From Clostridiaceae bacterium (GTDB taxonomy: Bacteria > Bacillota > Clostridia > Peptostreptococcales > Peptostreptococcaceae): a DNA stretch of 64,000 nt. Below, piece after piece: positions 38,731 through 47,250 of the stretch; within the stretch, counting starts at the first letter, position 1; every line of letters begins with the position of its first letter. The translations under genes and the position numbers were made by a program. The notes under the pieces were generated by a model. That model worked only from the letters and a program-made list of their open reading frames with translations. It was not told the origin of the DNA and made no database searches. The DNA is taken from NCBI GenBank assembly GCA_902362365.1, contig CABIVQ010000001.1:1-64000 (forward strand). The letters are read 5' to 3'.

Positions 38731-40074
38731 ATGAGCAATAATAATCAAACATTAAGAAAAACTATTGGACTTAGTGCTGCTCTTTCTACTGTAGTTGGAA
38801 TATTAATAGGATCGGGAGTATTTTTTAAACCACAGGCTATATATACAGCTACTAATGGAGGACCAGGATTAGGTATATTAGCATGGGTAATTGGTGGAAT
38901 CATGACAATCGCTGCAGGTTTAACTGCATCTGAAATATCAGCAAGTGTAACTAAACCAGGTGGAATGATGGTATATATGGAAGAAATCTATGGAGAAAAA
39001 ATAGGATTTTTAACTGGTTGGGTACAAGGTATGTTATTCATACCTGCAATAGCGGGAGCATTAGGAATAATATTTGCTCAAGAGGCCGCTTCTTTACTAG
39101 GAATGCAAAATAAAACTTTTGTAATAGTTATAGCTATATCAGTAATAGTATTTTTAGCATTACTTAACTCATTAGGAGCGAAGTTTGGTGGAGGAATACA
39201 AACAGCATCAACTATATGCAAGTTAGTTCCATTAGCGGTTATTATAATATTTGGCTTTATGAGGGGTGATTCTACATCTGAAATTATGACTCCCATGGTA
39301 GGGGAAGGAATAAGCATGGTATCAGCTATATCTCAAGTTCTTTTAGCTACTTTATTTGCATATGATGGATGGATATTTGTTGGTGCATTAGCAGGAGAAA
39401 TGAAAAATCCATCGAAGCATTTACCGATAGCTATAGTTGGTGGGATATCTGTTGTCATGGCAGTATACTTATTAATAAATGTAGCTTATCTATTCGTAGT
39501 ACCAGCATCAGAGCTTGCTATGTCGAATGCACCAGCTACTTTAGTTGCAAATAAGTTATTTGGAAGTATGGGAGCTAAAGTCATAAGTGTAGGAATATTA
39601 ATATCAGTATTTGGTACTTTAAATGGATTTATATTAACAGGAGGAAGAGTACCTTATACAATGGCTTGTGAAGGTAAAATACCTTTTTCAAATGTATTTT
39701 CAAGATTAAATAATAATGGAGTTCCTATAAATGGAACTTGGTTAGTTGTTGGATTATCTGTGTTATATTCTTTAACAGGACAATTTAACTTACTATCTGA
39801 CTTAGCTATGTTTACAATATGGATATTCTATACAATGTTATTTATAGGAGTTGTGAAGCTTAGAAAAACTAGACCAGATATGGATAGACCATACAAGGTA
39901 CCTTTATATCCGATAATCCCTATAGTAGCTACACTAGGAGGTATATTCATTGTAATAAGTACTATTATGAGTCAAACGAAAAATGCTTTACTAGGAATAA
40001 TAATAACTTTAGTAGGTTTACCTGTATATTCACTTACAGTTAAGAATAAAAAAGATCAAGATAAAACAGCTTAA
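38731..40074 (+). CDS. APC-family amino-acid permease
   Basis: 447 residues, about 12 membrane segments. Helix 1 has the broken-helix motif GILIGSGVFF (about 23) typical of the LAT/SteT branch, and YDGWIFVGALAGEMKNPSK (about 211) is the conserved helix-6 region. The tail is soluble and lysine-rich. The transported amino acid cannot be told. Single gene with its own promoter and a CodY-like box, next to an unrelated ATPase gene. Confidence 0.92.
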   Translation: MSNNNQTLRKTIGLSAALSTVVGILIGSGVFFKPQAIYTATNGGPGLGILAWVIGGIMTIAAGLTASEISASVTKPGGMMVYMEEIYGEKIGFLTGWVQGMLFIPAIAGALGIIFAQEAASLLGMQNKTFVIVIAISVIVFLALLNSLGAKFGGGIQTASTICKLVPLAVIIIFGFMRGDSTSEIMTPMVGEGISMVSAISQVLLATLFAYDGWIFVGALAGEMKNPSKHLPIAIVGGISVVMAVYLLINVAYLFVVPASELAMSNAPATLVANKLFGSMGAKVISVGILISVFGTLNGFILTGGRVPYTMACEGKIPFSNVFSRLNNNGVPINGTWLVVGLSVLYSLTGQFNLLSDLAMFTIWIFYTMLFIGVVKLRKTRPDMDRPYKVPLYPIIPIVATLGGIFIVISTIMSQTKNALLGIIITLVGLPVYSLTVKNKKDQDKTA

Positions 40075-40117
40075 ATAAAATAGAAATAGATACCCTCTAT
40101 GTTTCAGAAAAGATATA

Positions 40118-40166
40118 TTTTATATGTGTTTGTTAATTCTTATATAGTAACAAAACATGTATAAAA
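40118..40166. repeat. Imperfect long inverted repeat in the leader of the tandem-P-loop gene
   Basis: Arms 40118-40135 and 40148-40166 (TTTTATATGTGTTTGTTA and its near complement) pair over about 17 bp with one bulge. There is no T-run. It may be an operator or leader hairpin, 41 nt before the coding start. Confidence 0.5.
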
Positions 40167-40206
40167 ATAATATCTTAAAGTAATAGAAATCTTAGGGGGT
40201 ATTTAT

Positions 40207-41283
40207 ATGTCAGGAAAAGTTAGAAAAATATTTCCGGGAGGAAATACATCAAATGGTTCAAAACCATTATTTGAGTATGTAATACCTGAAAATGTAAATA
40301 GAATTTTTTGTTTAAAAGGTGGTCCAGGTGTAGGTAAATCATCAATGATGAAAAAGATAGCAAAAGAATTTATAGAAAATAACTATGATGTTGAACTACA
40401 TCATTGTCCATCAGATCCAAGTTCACTAGATGCAATTGTCATAAAAAAACTAGGTGTTGTTTTTTTAGATGGAACTGCACCACATATTGTGGATCCTAAA
40501 AATCCAGGGGCTATCGATGAAATAATAAATTTAGGTGAATATTGGAATGAAGAGGAGTTAGAAAAAAATAAAAAAGAAATAATAGAGTGTAATAAAGAAA
40601 TAAGTAGTTACTTTAGTAGATGTTATAAGTTCTTAAAGTCTGCAGAGTCTATATATTATGATATAGAAGAAAAATATAAAGATTGTATGGATTTTGGAAA
40701 GGTAAATAAACTTACCGAAAATTTTATAGAAAATATTTTTAAAGATATAGAAAATAAAGGAGAATATAAAAGACCAAGACATTTATTTGGAACAGCTATA
40801 ACACCAATTGGCCATATAGATTATGCGGATAGTCTTTTAAGTGAAGCTGATAGAGTGTATTATTTGAATGGAGAAATTGGCTGTGGAAGGACTACTTTTT
40901 TAAGAAAAGTATACGAGAAAGCAGTAGAAAAAGGAATGAAGGTTGAAGTCTATCATTATCCATTAATACCGGATAAGATAGAAACTATATTGATAAATGA
41001 TTTAAAAATAGGTATAACTACAAGCAATATATATAAGGACAAAGAAGCTATTGACCTAACTGAATTTTTAGATAAAGATAAATTATTAAAGTATGAAGAT
41101 GACATAGATTTTGATAAGCATATATTTGATGAATTAATAAATTATGCTATATCTAATTTAAAGAGGGCTAAATCTAAACATGATATAGTTGAGTCATACT
41201 ATGTGCCTAATATGTATTTTGATGAAATAAATAAGTTAAAAGACGAGTTAATACAAAAAATTTTAAAATACAAAAATGAATAA
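40207..41283 (+). CDS. Tandem P-loop ATPase of unknown function (PRK06851-like)
   Basis: 358 residues with two related halves. The first half has a full Walker A, KGGPGVGKSSMMKKI (about 38), then HHCPSDPSSLDAIV. The second half repeats the layout with LNGEIGCGRTTFLRKV (about 219), a degenerate P-loop, then VYHYPLIPDKIETILI. The pattern matches a family of uncharacterised clostridial ATPases. No membrane segment is present. AGGGGGT precedes the ATG. One half probably hydrolyses ATP and the other is regulatory, which is inference from the motif loss. Confidence 0.75.
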   Translation: MSGKVRKIFPGGNTSNGSKPLFEYVIPENVNRIFCLKGGPGVGKSSMMKKIAKEFIENNYDVELHHCPSDPSSLDAIVIKKLGVVFLDGTAPHIVDPKNPGAIDEIINLGEYWNEEELEKNKKEIIECNKEISSYFSRCYKFLKSAESIYYDIEEKYKDCMDFGKVNKLTENFIENIFKDIENKGEYKRPRHLFGTAITPIGHIDYADSLLSEADRVYYLNGEIGCGRTTFLRKVYEKAVEKGMKVEVYHYPLIPDKIETILINDLKIGITTSNIYKDKEAIDLTEFLDKDKLLKYEDDIDFDKHIFDELINYAISNLKRAKSKHDIVESYYVPNMYFDEINKLKDELIQKILKYKNE

Positions 41284-41305
41284 ATATATAAAATAAGTAC
41301 TATGT

Positions 41306-41351
41306 AAAAATAAGTGGTTTATTAATTGTTTTTTACAAAGTGCTTATTTTT
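41306..41351 (+). terminator. Terminator after the tandem P-loop gene
   Basis: AAAAATAAG (41306-41314) pairs with CTTATTTTT (41343-41351), extended inward by A/T pairs; the distal arm provides the T-tract. Confidence 0.75.
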
Positions 41352-41490
41352 ATTATTTGAAAATAGAAGAAAAGATTAATGGATATTTTAATGAGGTTAA
41401 AATAAAATAGAATGTATAAGATATAAAATATAATAATTGAAATAAAATTTATTTTTAATATAAAAAATAATTTATAGGGAGTTAGGTTGT

Positions 41491-42171
41491 ATGAAAAAAA
41501 AATATGTGTTGATAATACTAGCGAGTATTGTTTTAGGCGTACTAATTGGAAGTATGATAAAGGACTTAGAATCAATGGAAGGATTATATACAAGTAAGGA
41601 TGATATAGCTAAAAAAGAAATAAAAATGACGAATAAGTCTATAAAGAAACTCCAAAATGAAAAGAAAGATTTAGATAAAGAGATAAATATTTTAAGAGAA
41701 AAATACACTGACATAGATGAGATTAAAAAGATGGATGATATGAAAGAAGTATTATCTTATACTGACATAAAAGGAAAAGGGATAACCATAATAATAGATG
41801 CATTAAATGAAGACATAGGGAATATTGCAAATACAGTAGACTATAATAAAATACTTATAAATTTAGTTAATGAATTAAAAATTAATGGTGGTAAATTTAT
41901 AAGTATAAATGGACAAAGAATAAACCAATATTCAGCAATTATTCTGGCGGGAAGTCATATAAATGTAAATTCTATTCCTATAGCACAACCTTATGAAATT
42001 AAAGTCATAGGGGATATCGACGAGTTGTCTTCATATGTAAATGAAGGAAACAATTATATAGATAATATAATATTAAATTATCCTATGAAAGTAGAGTATA
42101 AAGTTGAAGAAAGTATAAATATGCCTAAAATTGAAATACCGAATAAGTTAAGATATATAAGGGAGGGGTAA
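41491..42171 (+). CDS. DUF881-family membrane-anchored protein
   Basis: 226 residues: a membrane segment at 5-22, a coiled coil at about 45-75 (NKSIKKLQNEKKDLDKEINI), then the DUF881 domain (about 90-205; GKGITIIIDAL, NGGKFISINGQRI, IAQPYEIKVIGD). Family members are extracytoplasmic and often lie in division gene sets. Here the gene ends 3 nt before the inferred pilB start codon and shares its ribosome-binding region, so it belongs to the pilus operon. It may help assemble pili at the envelope, which is inferred from linkage only. Confidence 0.85.
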   Translation: MKKKYVLIILASIVLGVLIGSMIKDLESMEGLYTSKDDIAKKEIKMTNKSIKKLQNEKKDLDKEINILREKYTDIDEIKKMDDMKEVLSYTDIKGKGITIIIDALNEDIGNIANTVDYNKILINLVNELKINGGKFISINGQRINQYSAIILAGSHINVNSIPIAQPYEIKVIGDIDELSSYVNEGNNYIDNIILNYPMKVEYKVEESINMPKIEIPNKLRYIREG

Positions 42172-42174
42172 TAT

Positions 42175-43545
42175 ATAAGTCAAGGAGATGGAATATTAAA
42201 CATTATTCCTGAAAAATTAGCTAGAAAATATAATTTATTTCCCATGAAAATTGAGGATGATAAATTAGTAGTAGGAATAGAAAATGATGATATTCATGCT
42301 ATGCAAGATTTAAGGTTGGCTACAGGAATGAATGTTGAATTAAAAAAGATAGATGCTGATTTAATTAAAATTAAAATGGATGAATGTTATAAAAATCATA
42401 TAAAATCTGATGAAGAATACGCAAAAAAATTATTTAATGATATACTATCGAATGCAGTAAAGGTGAATGCTAGTGATATACATATAGAACCTTTCAATGA
42501 TTTCTTTGTAGTCAGAACAAGAGTTGACGGTGAATTAAGAGAAGTTTATAGATTTTTAATCGATTTATATCCTGCATTGGCAACTATTATTAAATTAATG
42601 GCTCACATGGATATAACGGAAAAAAGATTACCTCAAGATGGAAGAGTAGATATAGATGTTGAAGGTAATTTAGTAGATATTAGAGTTTCGACTATACCAA
42701 CAATATATAGGGAAAAAATCGTTTTAAGGATCTTAGATAGAAATTCATTTTTAAAGACAAAATCCGACTTAGGATTTTCAGAGGGTGCAATAGAAAAAAT
42801 AGATAATATAATTAATAAAAAATCTGGAATTTTATTAGTTACTGGGCCTACTGGAAGTGGAAAAACTACTACTGTATATTCCATTTTAAATGAACTACAA
42901 AACATTAGTAAAAATATTATGACGATAGAAGATCCGGTTGAATATAAAATGGACGGAATAAATCAAATACAGGTAAATTCTAAAATTGGACTAACATTTG
43001 AAGAGGGGTTACGTGCTATTTTGAGACAGGATCCTGATATTATAATAATAGGTGAAATTAGAGATGTAGAAACAGCTAGAATAGCTATTAGAGCGGCAAT
43101 AACTGGACATCTAGTAATAAGTACAATGCATACTAATGATTCTATATCATCGATTGCAAGATTAATAGATATGCAGATTCCTAGATATCTAATAAATGCC
43201 TCCATTATAGGTGTTATATCTCAAAGGTTAGTTAAAAAACTTTGCACATATTGTAGCCATGATATTATAATAACTGATGATTGTAATAATAAAATTAATA
43301 CAAAAGTAGCAATTGGATGTGATAAGTGTAACGAAGGATACTTGGGAAGAACAGCTATATATGAAATTTTAGAATTTAATGATGAAGTAAGATCAGCAGT
43401 AAGTGAAATGAAAGACTCTGAAGAAATAAAAAATATAGCAATAAAAAATGGAATGATAACATTTGAAGATACTTATAAAAAATTATTAGAGGAAAAAGTA
43501 ATAACAATAGAAGAATATTTGATTTCAAATTGTACTCAGATATAA
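42175..43545 (+). CDS. pilB: Type IV pilus extension ATPase PilB, apparent ATA start
   Basis: Hexameric AAA-type ATPase that drives pilus polymerisation. It has an N-terminal MshEN-like domain (IIPEKLARKYNLFPMK, then VVGIENDDIHAMQDLRLATG). Walker [27 protein letters not shown] (Walker B region) and HLVISTMHTND follow. A zinc tetracysteine (CTYC ... CDKC) lies near the C-terminus. Homology begins at least 18 codons upstream of the first ATG (42244), which has no ribosome-binding site. The only placed Shine-Dalgarno (GGGAGGGG, 42161-42168) points to ATA 42175, giving 456 residues. No ATG, GTG or TTG is in frame between the preceding TAA and 42244. Confidence 0.88.
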   Translation: MSQGDGILNIIPEKLARKYNLFPMKIEDDKLVVGIENDDIHAMQDLRLATGMNVELKKIDADLIKIKMDECYKNHIKSDEEYAKKLFNDILSNAVKVNASDIHIEPFNDFFVVRTRVDGELREVYRFLIDLYPALATIIKLMAHMDITEKRLPQDGRVDIDVEGNLVDIRVSTIPTIYREKIVLRILDRNSFLKTKSDLGFSEGAIEKIDNIINKKSGILLVTGPTGSGKTTTVYSILNELQNISKNIMTIEDPVEYKMDGINQIQVNSKIGLTFEEGLRAILRQDPDIIIIGEIRDVETARIAIRAAITGHLVISTMHTNDSISSIARLIDMQIPRYLINASIIGVISQRLVKKLCTYCSHDIIITDDCNNKINTKVAIGCDKCNEGYLGRTAIYEILEFNDEVRSAVSEMKDSEEIKNIAIKNGMITFEDTYKKLLEEKVITIEEYLISNCTQI

Positions 43546-43558
43546 GGAGATATACTCA

Positions 43559-44746
43559 GTGAATACATATAAATGTATATTTTATAATGAAGATAACGAG
43601 AGGAAGATTCTTAAAGTAAACTTAGAATCAGAAGAAGATGTAATTAACTATGCTACTAAAAATAAATTTAAAATTGCATCTATAAAAAATATTAAGCCAT
43701 TCTCGTTTAAAAGTACGAAAATAAACTATAAGGAACTTAGAATCTTATGCAATGAAATGGAGATATTACTTGAATCTGGATGTGAAATTACAAAATTATT
43801 TGAAATGGTTAAACTTAATTTTAATAAAAAGGTAGTTAATGTATTGGAAGAAGTATCTAGTAATATTCAAAAAGGAAATTCTATCAGTAAATCATTTAAG
43901 AAAACAAATAAGTTCTCTTTATTTTTCGTTAGCATGGTTAAGGCAGGAGAAATAAGTGGAAATTTAGATATGGTCATGAATCGTTTATATGATTATTATG
44001 ATAAGGAATATAAGTTAAAGTCTAAATTGATATCAATATTAACCTATCCAATTTTTTTATTGATTTTAGCTATGGCGGCAGCTTTGTTTATGTTCATTTC
44101 TATAATTCCAAACTTTCAAATTATATTTATTAATAATGGAGTGGAACCACCCTCATTTACAAGATTTTTAATAAGTATGTCTATATTTATTAGAAATTAT
44201 TATATGTATATAATATCAATTAGTTTATCAATTTCGATAATGATATTATATAAAATAAAAACGAGCAGTAAAGTTAAAGTTTATATAGAAAAAATTCAAT
44301 TAAAAATACCATTCATAAAAAATATAACTCAATTAGTAATCACAACTAAATTTTCTAGAGCATTCTATATACTAATTAAAAGTGGTATAGAAATAACAGA
44401 AGCTATAGAAATATCATCTCAAGTCATAGATAATGACACTTTATATAATGAAATTTCAAACTGTAAAAAACATATTAAAAATGGAAATACCATAAGTCAA
44501 TCTCTAAGCCTAGTTGAAAATTTTCCTAGTTTGTTTATAACAATGATAACAATAGGTGAAGAAAGTGGAAGTTTAGATAAAACTTTAAGTTCAATAACTA
44601 AATTTTATGAGCAAGAATTAGAAAATAAAATAGAACAGGGTATGAAAATTATAGAGCCTGTAATAATTATTATGGTAGCAGCGGTTATAGGAGTTTTAAT
44701 CATAGGAATGTTACTGCCTATGTTTGATACAATTTCAACAATATAA
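43559..44746 (+). CDS. pilC: Type IV pilus inner-membrane platform protein PilC
   Basis: 395 residues with two T2SSF domains, each with conserved glycine-rich helices (MVKAGEISGNLDMVMNRL about 129; ITIGEESGSLDKTLSSI about 335), and three hydrophobic segments (about 165, 217 and 370). It couples PilB to pilin insertion. The start is GTG 43559, 8 nt after AAGGAGA; no ATG lies close by. It sits 13 nt downstream of pilB. Confidence 0.93.
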   Translation: MNTYKCIFYNEDNERKILKVNLESEEDVINYATKNKFKIASIKNIKPFSFKSTKINYKELRILCNEMEILLESGCEITKLFEMVKLNFNKKVVNVLEEVSSNIQKGNSISKSFKKTNKFSLFFVSMVKAGEISGNLDMVMNRLYDYYDKEYKLKSKLISILTYPIFLLILAMAAALFMFISIIPNFQIIFINNGVEPPSFTRFLISMSIFIRNYYMYIISISLSISIMILYKIKTSSKVKVYIEKIQLKIPFIKNITQLVITTKFSRAFYILIKSGIEITEAIEISSQVIDNDTLYNEISNCKKHIKNGNTISQSLSLVENFPSLFITMITIGEESGSLDKTLSSITKFYEQELENKIEQGMKIIEPVIIIMVAAVIGVLIIGMLLPMFDTISTI

Positions 44747-44774
44747 ATTTATAAAAATAGGAGGAAATAGAAAT

Positions 44775-45155
44775 ATGTATTTTAAGAGATTTAAAATGAA
44801 AAAAAGAAAAGGATTTACTTTAGTAGAAATGGTGATAGTTGTAGTTATATTAGGGATATTATCTAGCATGGCCTTAATGAAATACAATAATGTACAAGAA
44901 AATGCAAAAAAGAAAGCAGACTATGCAACTGCATCAACTATTGCAACAGCAACAATCGTGGCAATGAACGATGGACAAATTAGTGGAGATCAAGTAAAGG
45001 TAAGTGAATTAGTAAGTAAGGGATACTTACAATCAGATGTAAAGTGCAATTCGACAGGAAAAGGTTTTGATATAACTATAAATGGTGATAGTGTTAGTAT
45101 ATCATCAAATAATGAACCTTATTATCCTAAACCTGAAGAATCGAGTGCACAATAA
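44775..45155 (+). CDS. pilA: Type IV major pilin (PilA-type prepilin)
   Basis: 126-residue prepilin. A 13-residue basic leader MYFKRFKMKKRKG is cut before Phe, and the mature protein begins FTLVEMVIVVVILGIL with the essential Glu5. The globular C-domain is small (about 100 residues), has one cysteine and ends in a proline- and serine-rich tail. ATG 44775 follows GGAGGAAA; the longer reading from 44724 overlaps pilC and would misplace the leader. The prepilin peptidase is not in this window. Confidence 0.93.
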   Translation: MYFKRFKMKKRKGFTLVEMVIVVVILGILSSMALMKYNNVQENAKKKADYATASTIATATIVAMNDGQISGDQVKVSELVSKGYLQSDVKCNSTGKGFDITINGDSVSISSNNEPYYPKPEESSAQ

Positions 45156-45180
45156 TAAATTAATATTAAGGAGTGGTATT

Positions 45181-46074
45181 ATTAAAAGAATTATAAATAT
45201 AGAAATAAATAAATCCTATGCAAGGATAGTTTTTCTAAGGCAGAGTATGAAAAATATTTATATAGATGATGAAATACATCAAGATATAAGTCTAAATATT
45301 AGTAGTAAAATTATAGGAACTACAAATCAGTATTATATAAATGATATTGAAAAAGAAAGATATGTAGAAAATGTAACTAAAATAATAGAATCTAAAATAA
45401 GAAAAACAAAAAAGTTAACATCAAAATATAAATCAATATTTTATAATATACAAACAGAAGATGTAATTATAAGGATGATTGATAACATAAATATTAGTAA
45501 TAAATCAGATATACTAGGCTTAATAAAATTTAACATAAATCAGTATATGCATATAAATATTGATGACTATGTAATTGAATATAAAATAATAAATCAAATA
45601 AATAAAATAGCAAAGATACAAGTAATACTATTTCCAAAATACTTAATAGACCTATGTAAAAGCATATCAAAAAATCTTAGAATAAAATCACAAATAATAA
45701 ATGTAAACTATGATATTTTACAAAAATTAATAGAACTAAATATAATAACTAATTTACAATCAAATTTATTATTTATAGAAAATAGAAGCAAAGAGATAAT
45801 ATTTAATAAAGTTATAGATAAAAAAATATGTGAATCATATGTATTATCTAAAGGTGAGCAATGCATAAATTATATAAATAACTTAGATCATAACATAGAT
45901 CAGATTTACTACTATGGCCTTGAAGATAAAATGATAAATAATGAAATTGATTCTTTTTCTTCATTGAATATATCACCTTTAACTCTAGAAAATAATAAAA
46001 AATCTATAATAATATCTGAGAAACTAAGTCAAGATTTTAAGCAATATATAAATACTATAGGTATGATTATATAG
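45181..46074 (+). CDS. pilM: PilM-like actin-fold assembly protein, apparent ATT start
   Basis: 297 residues beginning KRIINIEINKSYARIVFL, the first strands of an actin-like PilM fold. It is divergent otherwise, with no membrane segment. The frame has no ATG, GTG or TTG where the domain starts. AAGGAG (45168-45173) points to ATT 45181 (or ATT 45178). The first ATG (45247) would remove the first beta-hairpin and lacks a ribosome-binding site. PilM, with PilN and PilO, forms the inner-membrane alignment complex. The PilM call rests on N-terminal pattern and position between pilA and two single-pass proteins. Confidence 0.72.
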   Translation: MKRIINIEINKSYARIVFLRQSMKNIYIDDEIHQDISLNISSKIIGTTNQYYINDIEKERYVENVTKIIESKIRKTKKLTSKYKSIFYNIQTEDVIIRMIDNINISNKSDILGLIKFNINQYMHINIDDYVIEYKIINQINKIAKIQVILFPKYLIDLCKSISKNLRIKSQIINVNYDILQKLIELNIITNLQSNLLFIENRSKEIIFNKVIDKKICESYVLSKGEQCINYINNLDHNIDQIYYYGLEDKMINNEIDSFSSLNISPLTLENNKKSIIISEKLSQDFKQYINTIGMII

Positions 46075-46095
46075 CTAAATAAAAGAGGGTATTTT

Positions 46096-46530
46096 ATGAA
46101 AAAGTATAAAACGATAGATTTTATTAAGCTATATACTCCGAATAGAAAAAATGTCAAGATAGTATATATTCTTGTGGCTTTGATTATGGTAATTGGAGTT
46201 TATAAAGTTAATATGAATCAAAAGAGAAATACGAAGATTTATAATGAAGAAACAGTTTTAGATGAAAATATTGATATTACTGAGAGTGATGAAGAAAGTA
46301 TATATATAAATTTTGATAATATAAAAGTAGCTTTTAATTTAATAGGAGAAGAAAATATAAATCGGATATTAGTAGACAACTCTGGTATAGAAATTGAGGG
46401 TGAATGTAATAATTTAGATATATTAGAACAATTAAGAAATAAGTCAAACTCTAGTTATTTTTCTATAAATAGTCTATTAAAACAAGATAATAAATATATT
46501 TTCAATTTAAAATATAATACAGGAGAATAA
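46096..46530 (+). CDS. PilN-like single-pass membrane protein
   Basis: 144 residues: a short cytoplasmic N-terminus (MKKYKTIDFIKLYTP), one membrane helix (about 22-36), then an acidic extracellular part (about 45-144) with no recognised domain. The layout (short cytoplasmic tail, one span, small outer domain) and position after the PilM-like gene are those of PilN. PilN's cytoplasmic peptide binds PilM; the N-terminal motif here is compatible but weak. Assignment is by position. Confidence 0.55.
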   Translation: MKKYKTIDFIKLYTPNRKNVKIVYILVALIMVIGVYKVNMNQKRNTKIYNEETVLDENIDITESDEESIYINFDNIKVAFNLIGEENINRILVDNSGIEIEGECNNLDILEQLRNKSNSSYFSINSLLKQDNKYIFNLKYNTGE

Positions 46531-46532
46531 AA

Positions 46533-46994
46533 TTGAAAAGAAAATTCAGTAATAGAGAAAAATTCTTAGGATTAATTCTTTTAAGTTTAATTTTTATTTG
46601 TACAATACAATTAATAGATACAAATAAAGAAAATGAAGAACAAGGCAGTTTAGAAGTGAAAGAAAAAATAAAAATAGATAAAGTAAATTTTTCTAATAAT
46701 GAAAAAGATATAATTCTACAAATTGAAAATGAAATAAAAAATATAGTAACCATAAACTATATAAATAAAGACTCATATACAGATGAATATAACAACCAAG
46801 ACACAAATATAGAACTACATATAAGTGGCAAAATTAATGATATACTCAAAATTGAAGGATCATTAAAGAATATAGGTTTAGAAAAAAGTGTTAAAAAAAT
46901 AGAAATTGTAAAAAATACAAAAAATATTAAAGAAGAAAATAGGGATAAAATAAATGATTATGTAGACTGTATTATGAAGATTAAAGTCGCATGA
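46533..46994 (+). CDS. PilO-like single-pass membrane protein
   Basis: 153 residues: one membrane helix (about 11-25), then a helical linker and a small alpha/beta domain ending in VDCIMKIKVA. The start is TTG 46533, 7 nt after AGGAG and 2 nt after the preceding stop, so the two are translationally linked. Size, topology and position match PilO in compact Gram-positive pilus clusters. Sequence identity to PilO cannot be judged here. Confidence 0.5.
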   Translation: MKRKFSNREKFLGLILLSLIFICTIQLIDTNKENEEQGSLEVKEKIKIDKVNFSNNEKDIILQIENEIKNIVTINYINKDSYTDEYNNQDTNIELHISGKINDILKIEGSLKNIGLEKSVKKIEIVKNTKNIKEENRDKINDYVDCIMKIKVA

Positions 46995-47250
46995 TAAATA
47001 AGCTTGGATTATTAGGGAGTAATATAATAACTTATAGCATAAGATAGCATAAATAGTATTATGATAAATAGTAAATATTGAAGGGATATAAACGAAAAGA
47101 GCAGAAGATTATATTAAAGTACAATATAATTCCAAAACTTAACAAATAGTATATATTGCAAAATATAAAAGAATTGTAGAATGATTTGAAAAATAATGAT
47201 ATAATATTTAATTGTACTTTAATTTAGAAATAAAAGGAGTGAAAGTCACC
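46995..47250 (+). other. Intergenic region after the pilus cluster
   Basis: About 256 nt without a gene or clear terminator; only a small CTTAT...ATAAG hairpin near 47032-47046 is seen. An extended -10 TGATATAAT at 47197-47205 probably drives the SEC-C gene. Confidence 0.5.

Noticed and set aside
41284..41490. c-di-GMP riboswitch ahead of the pilus cluster, as known for a C. difficile pilin operon
   Set aside because: No recognisable class I or class II core or pseudoknot arms could be found; only A/T-rich sequence and the preceding terminator are seen.
42244..43545. pilB starting at ATG 42244
   Set aside because: No ribosome-binding site precedes it and PilB homology continues upstream without a stop to 42175.
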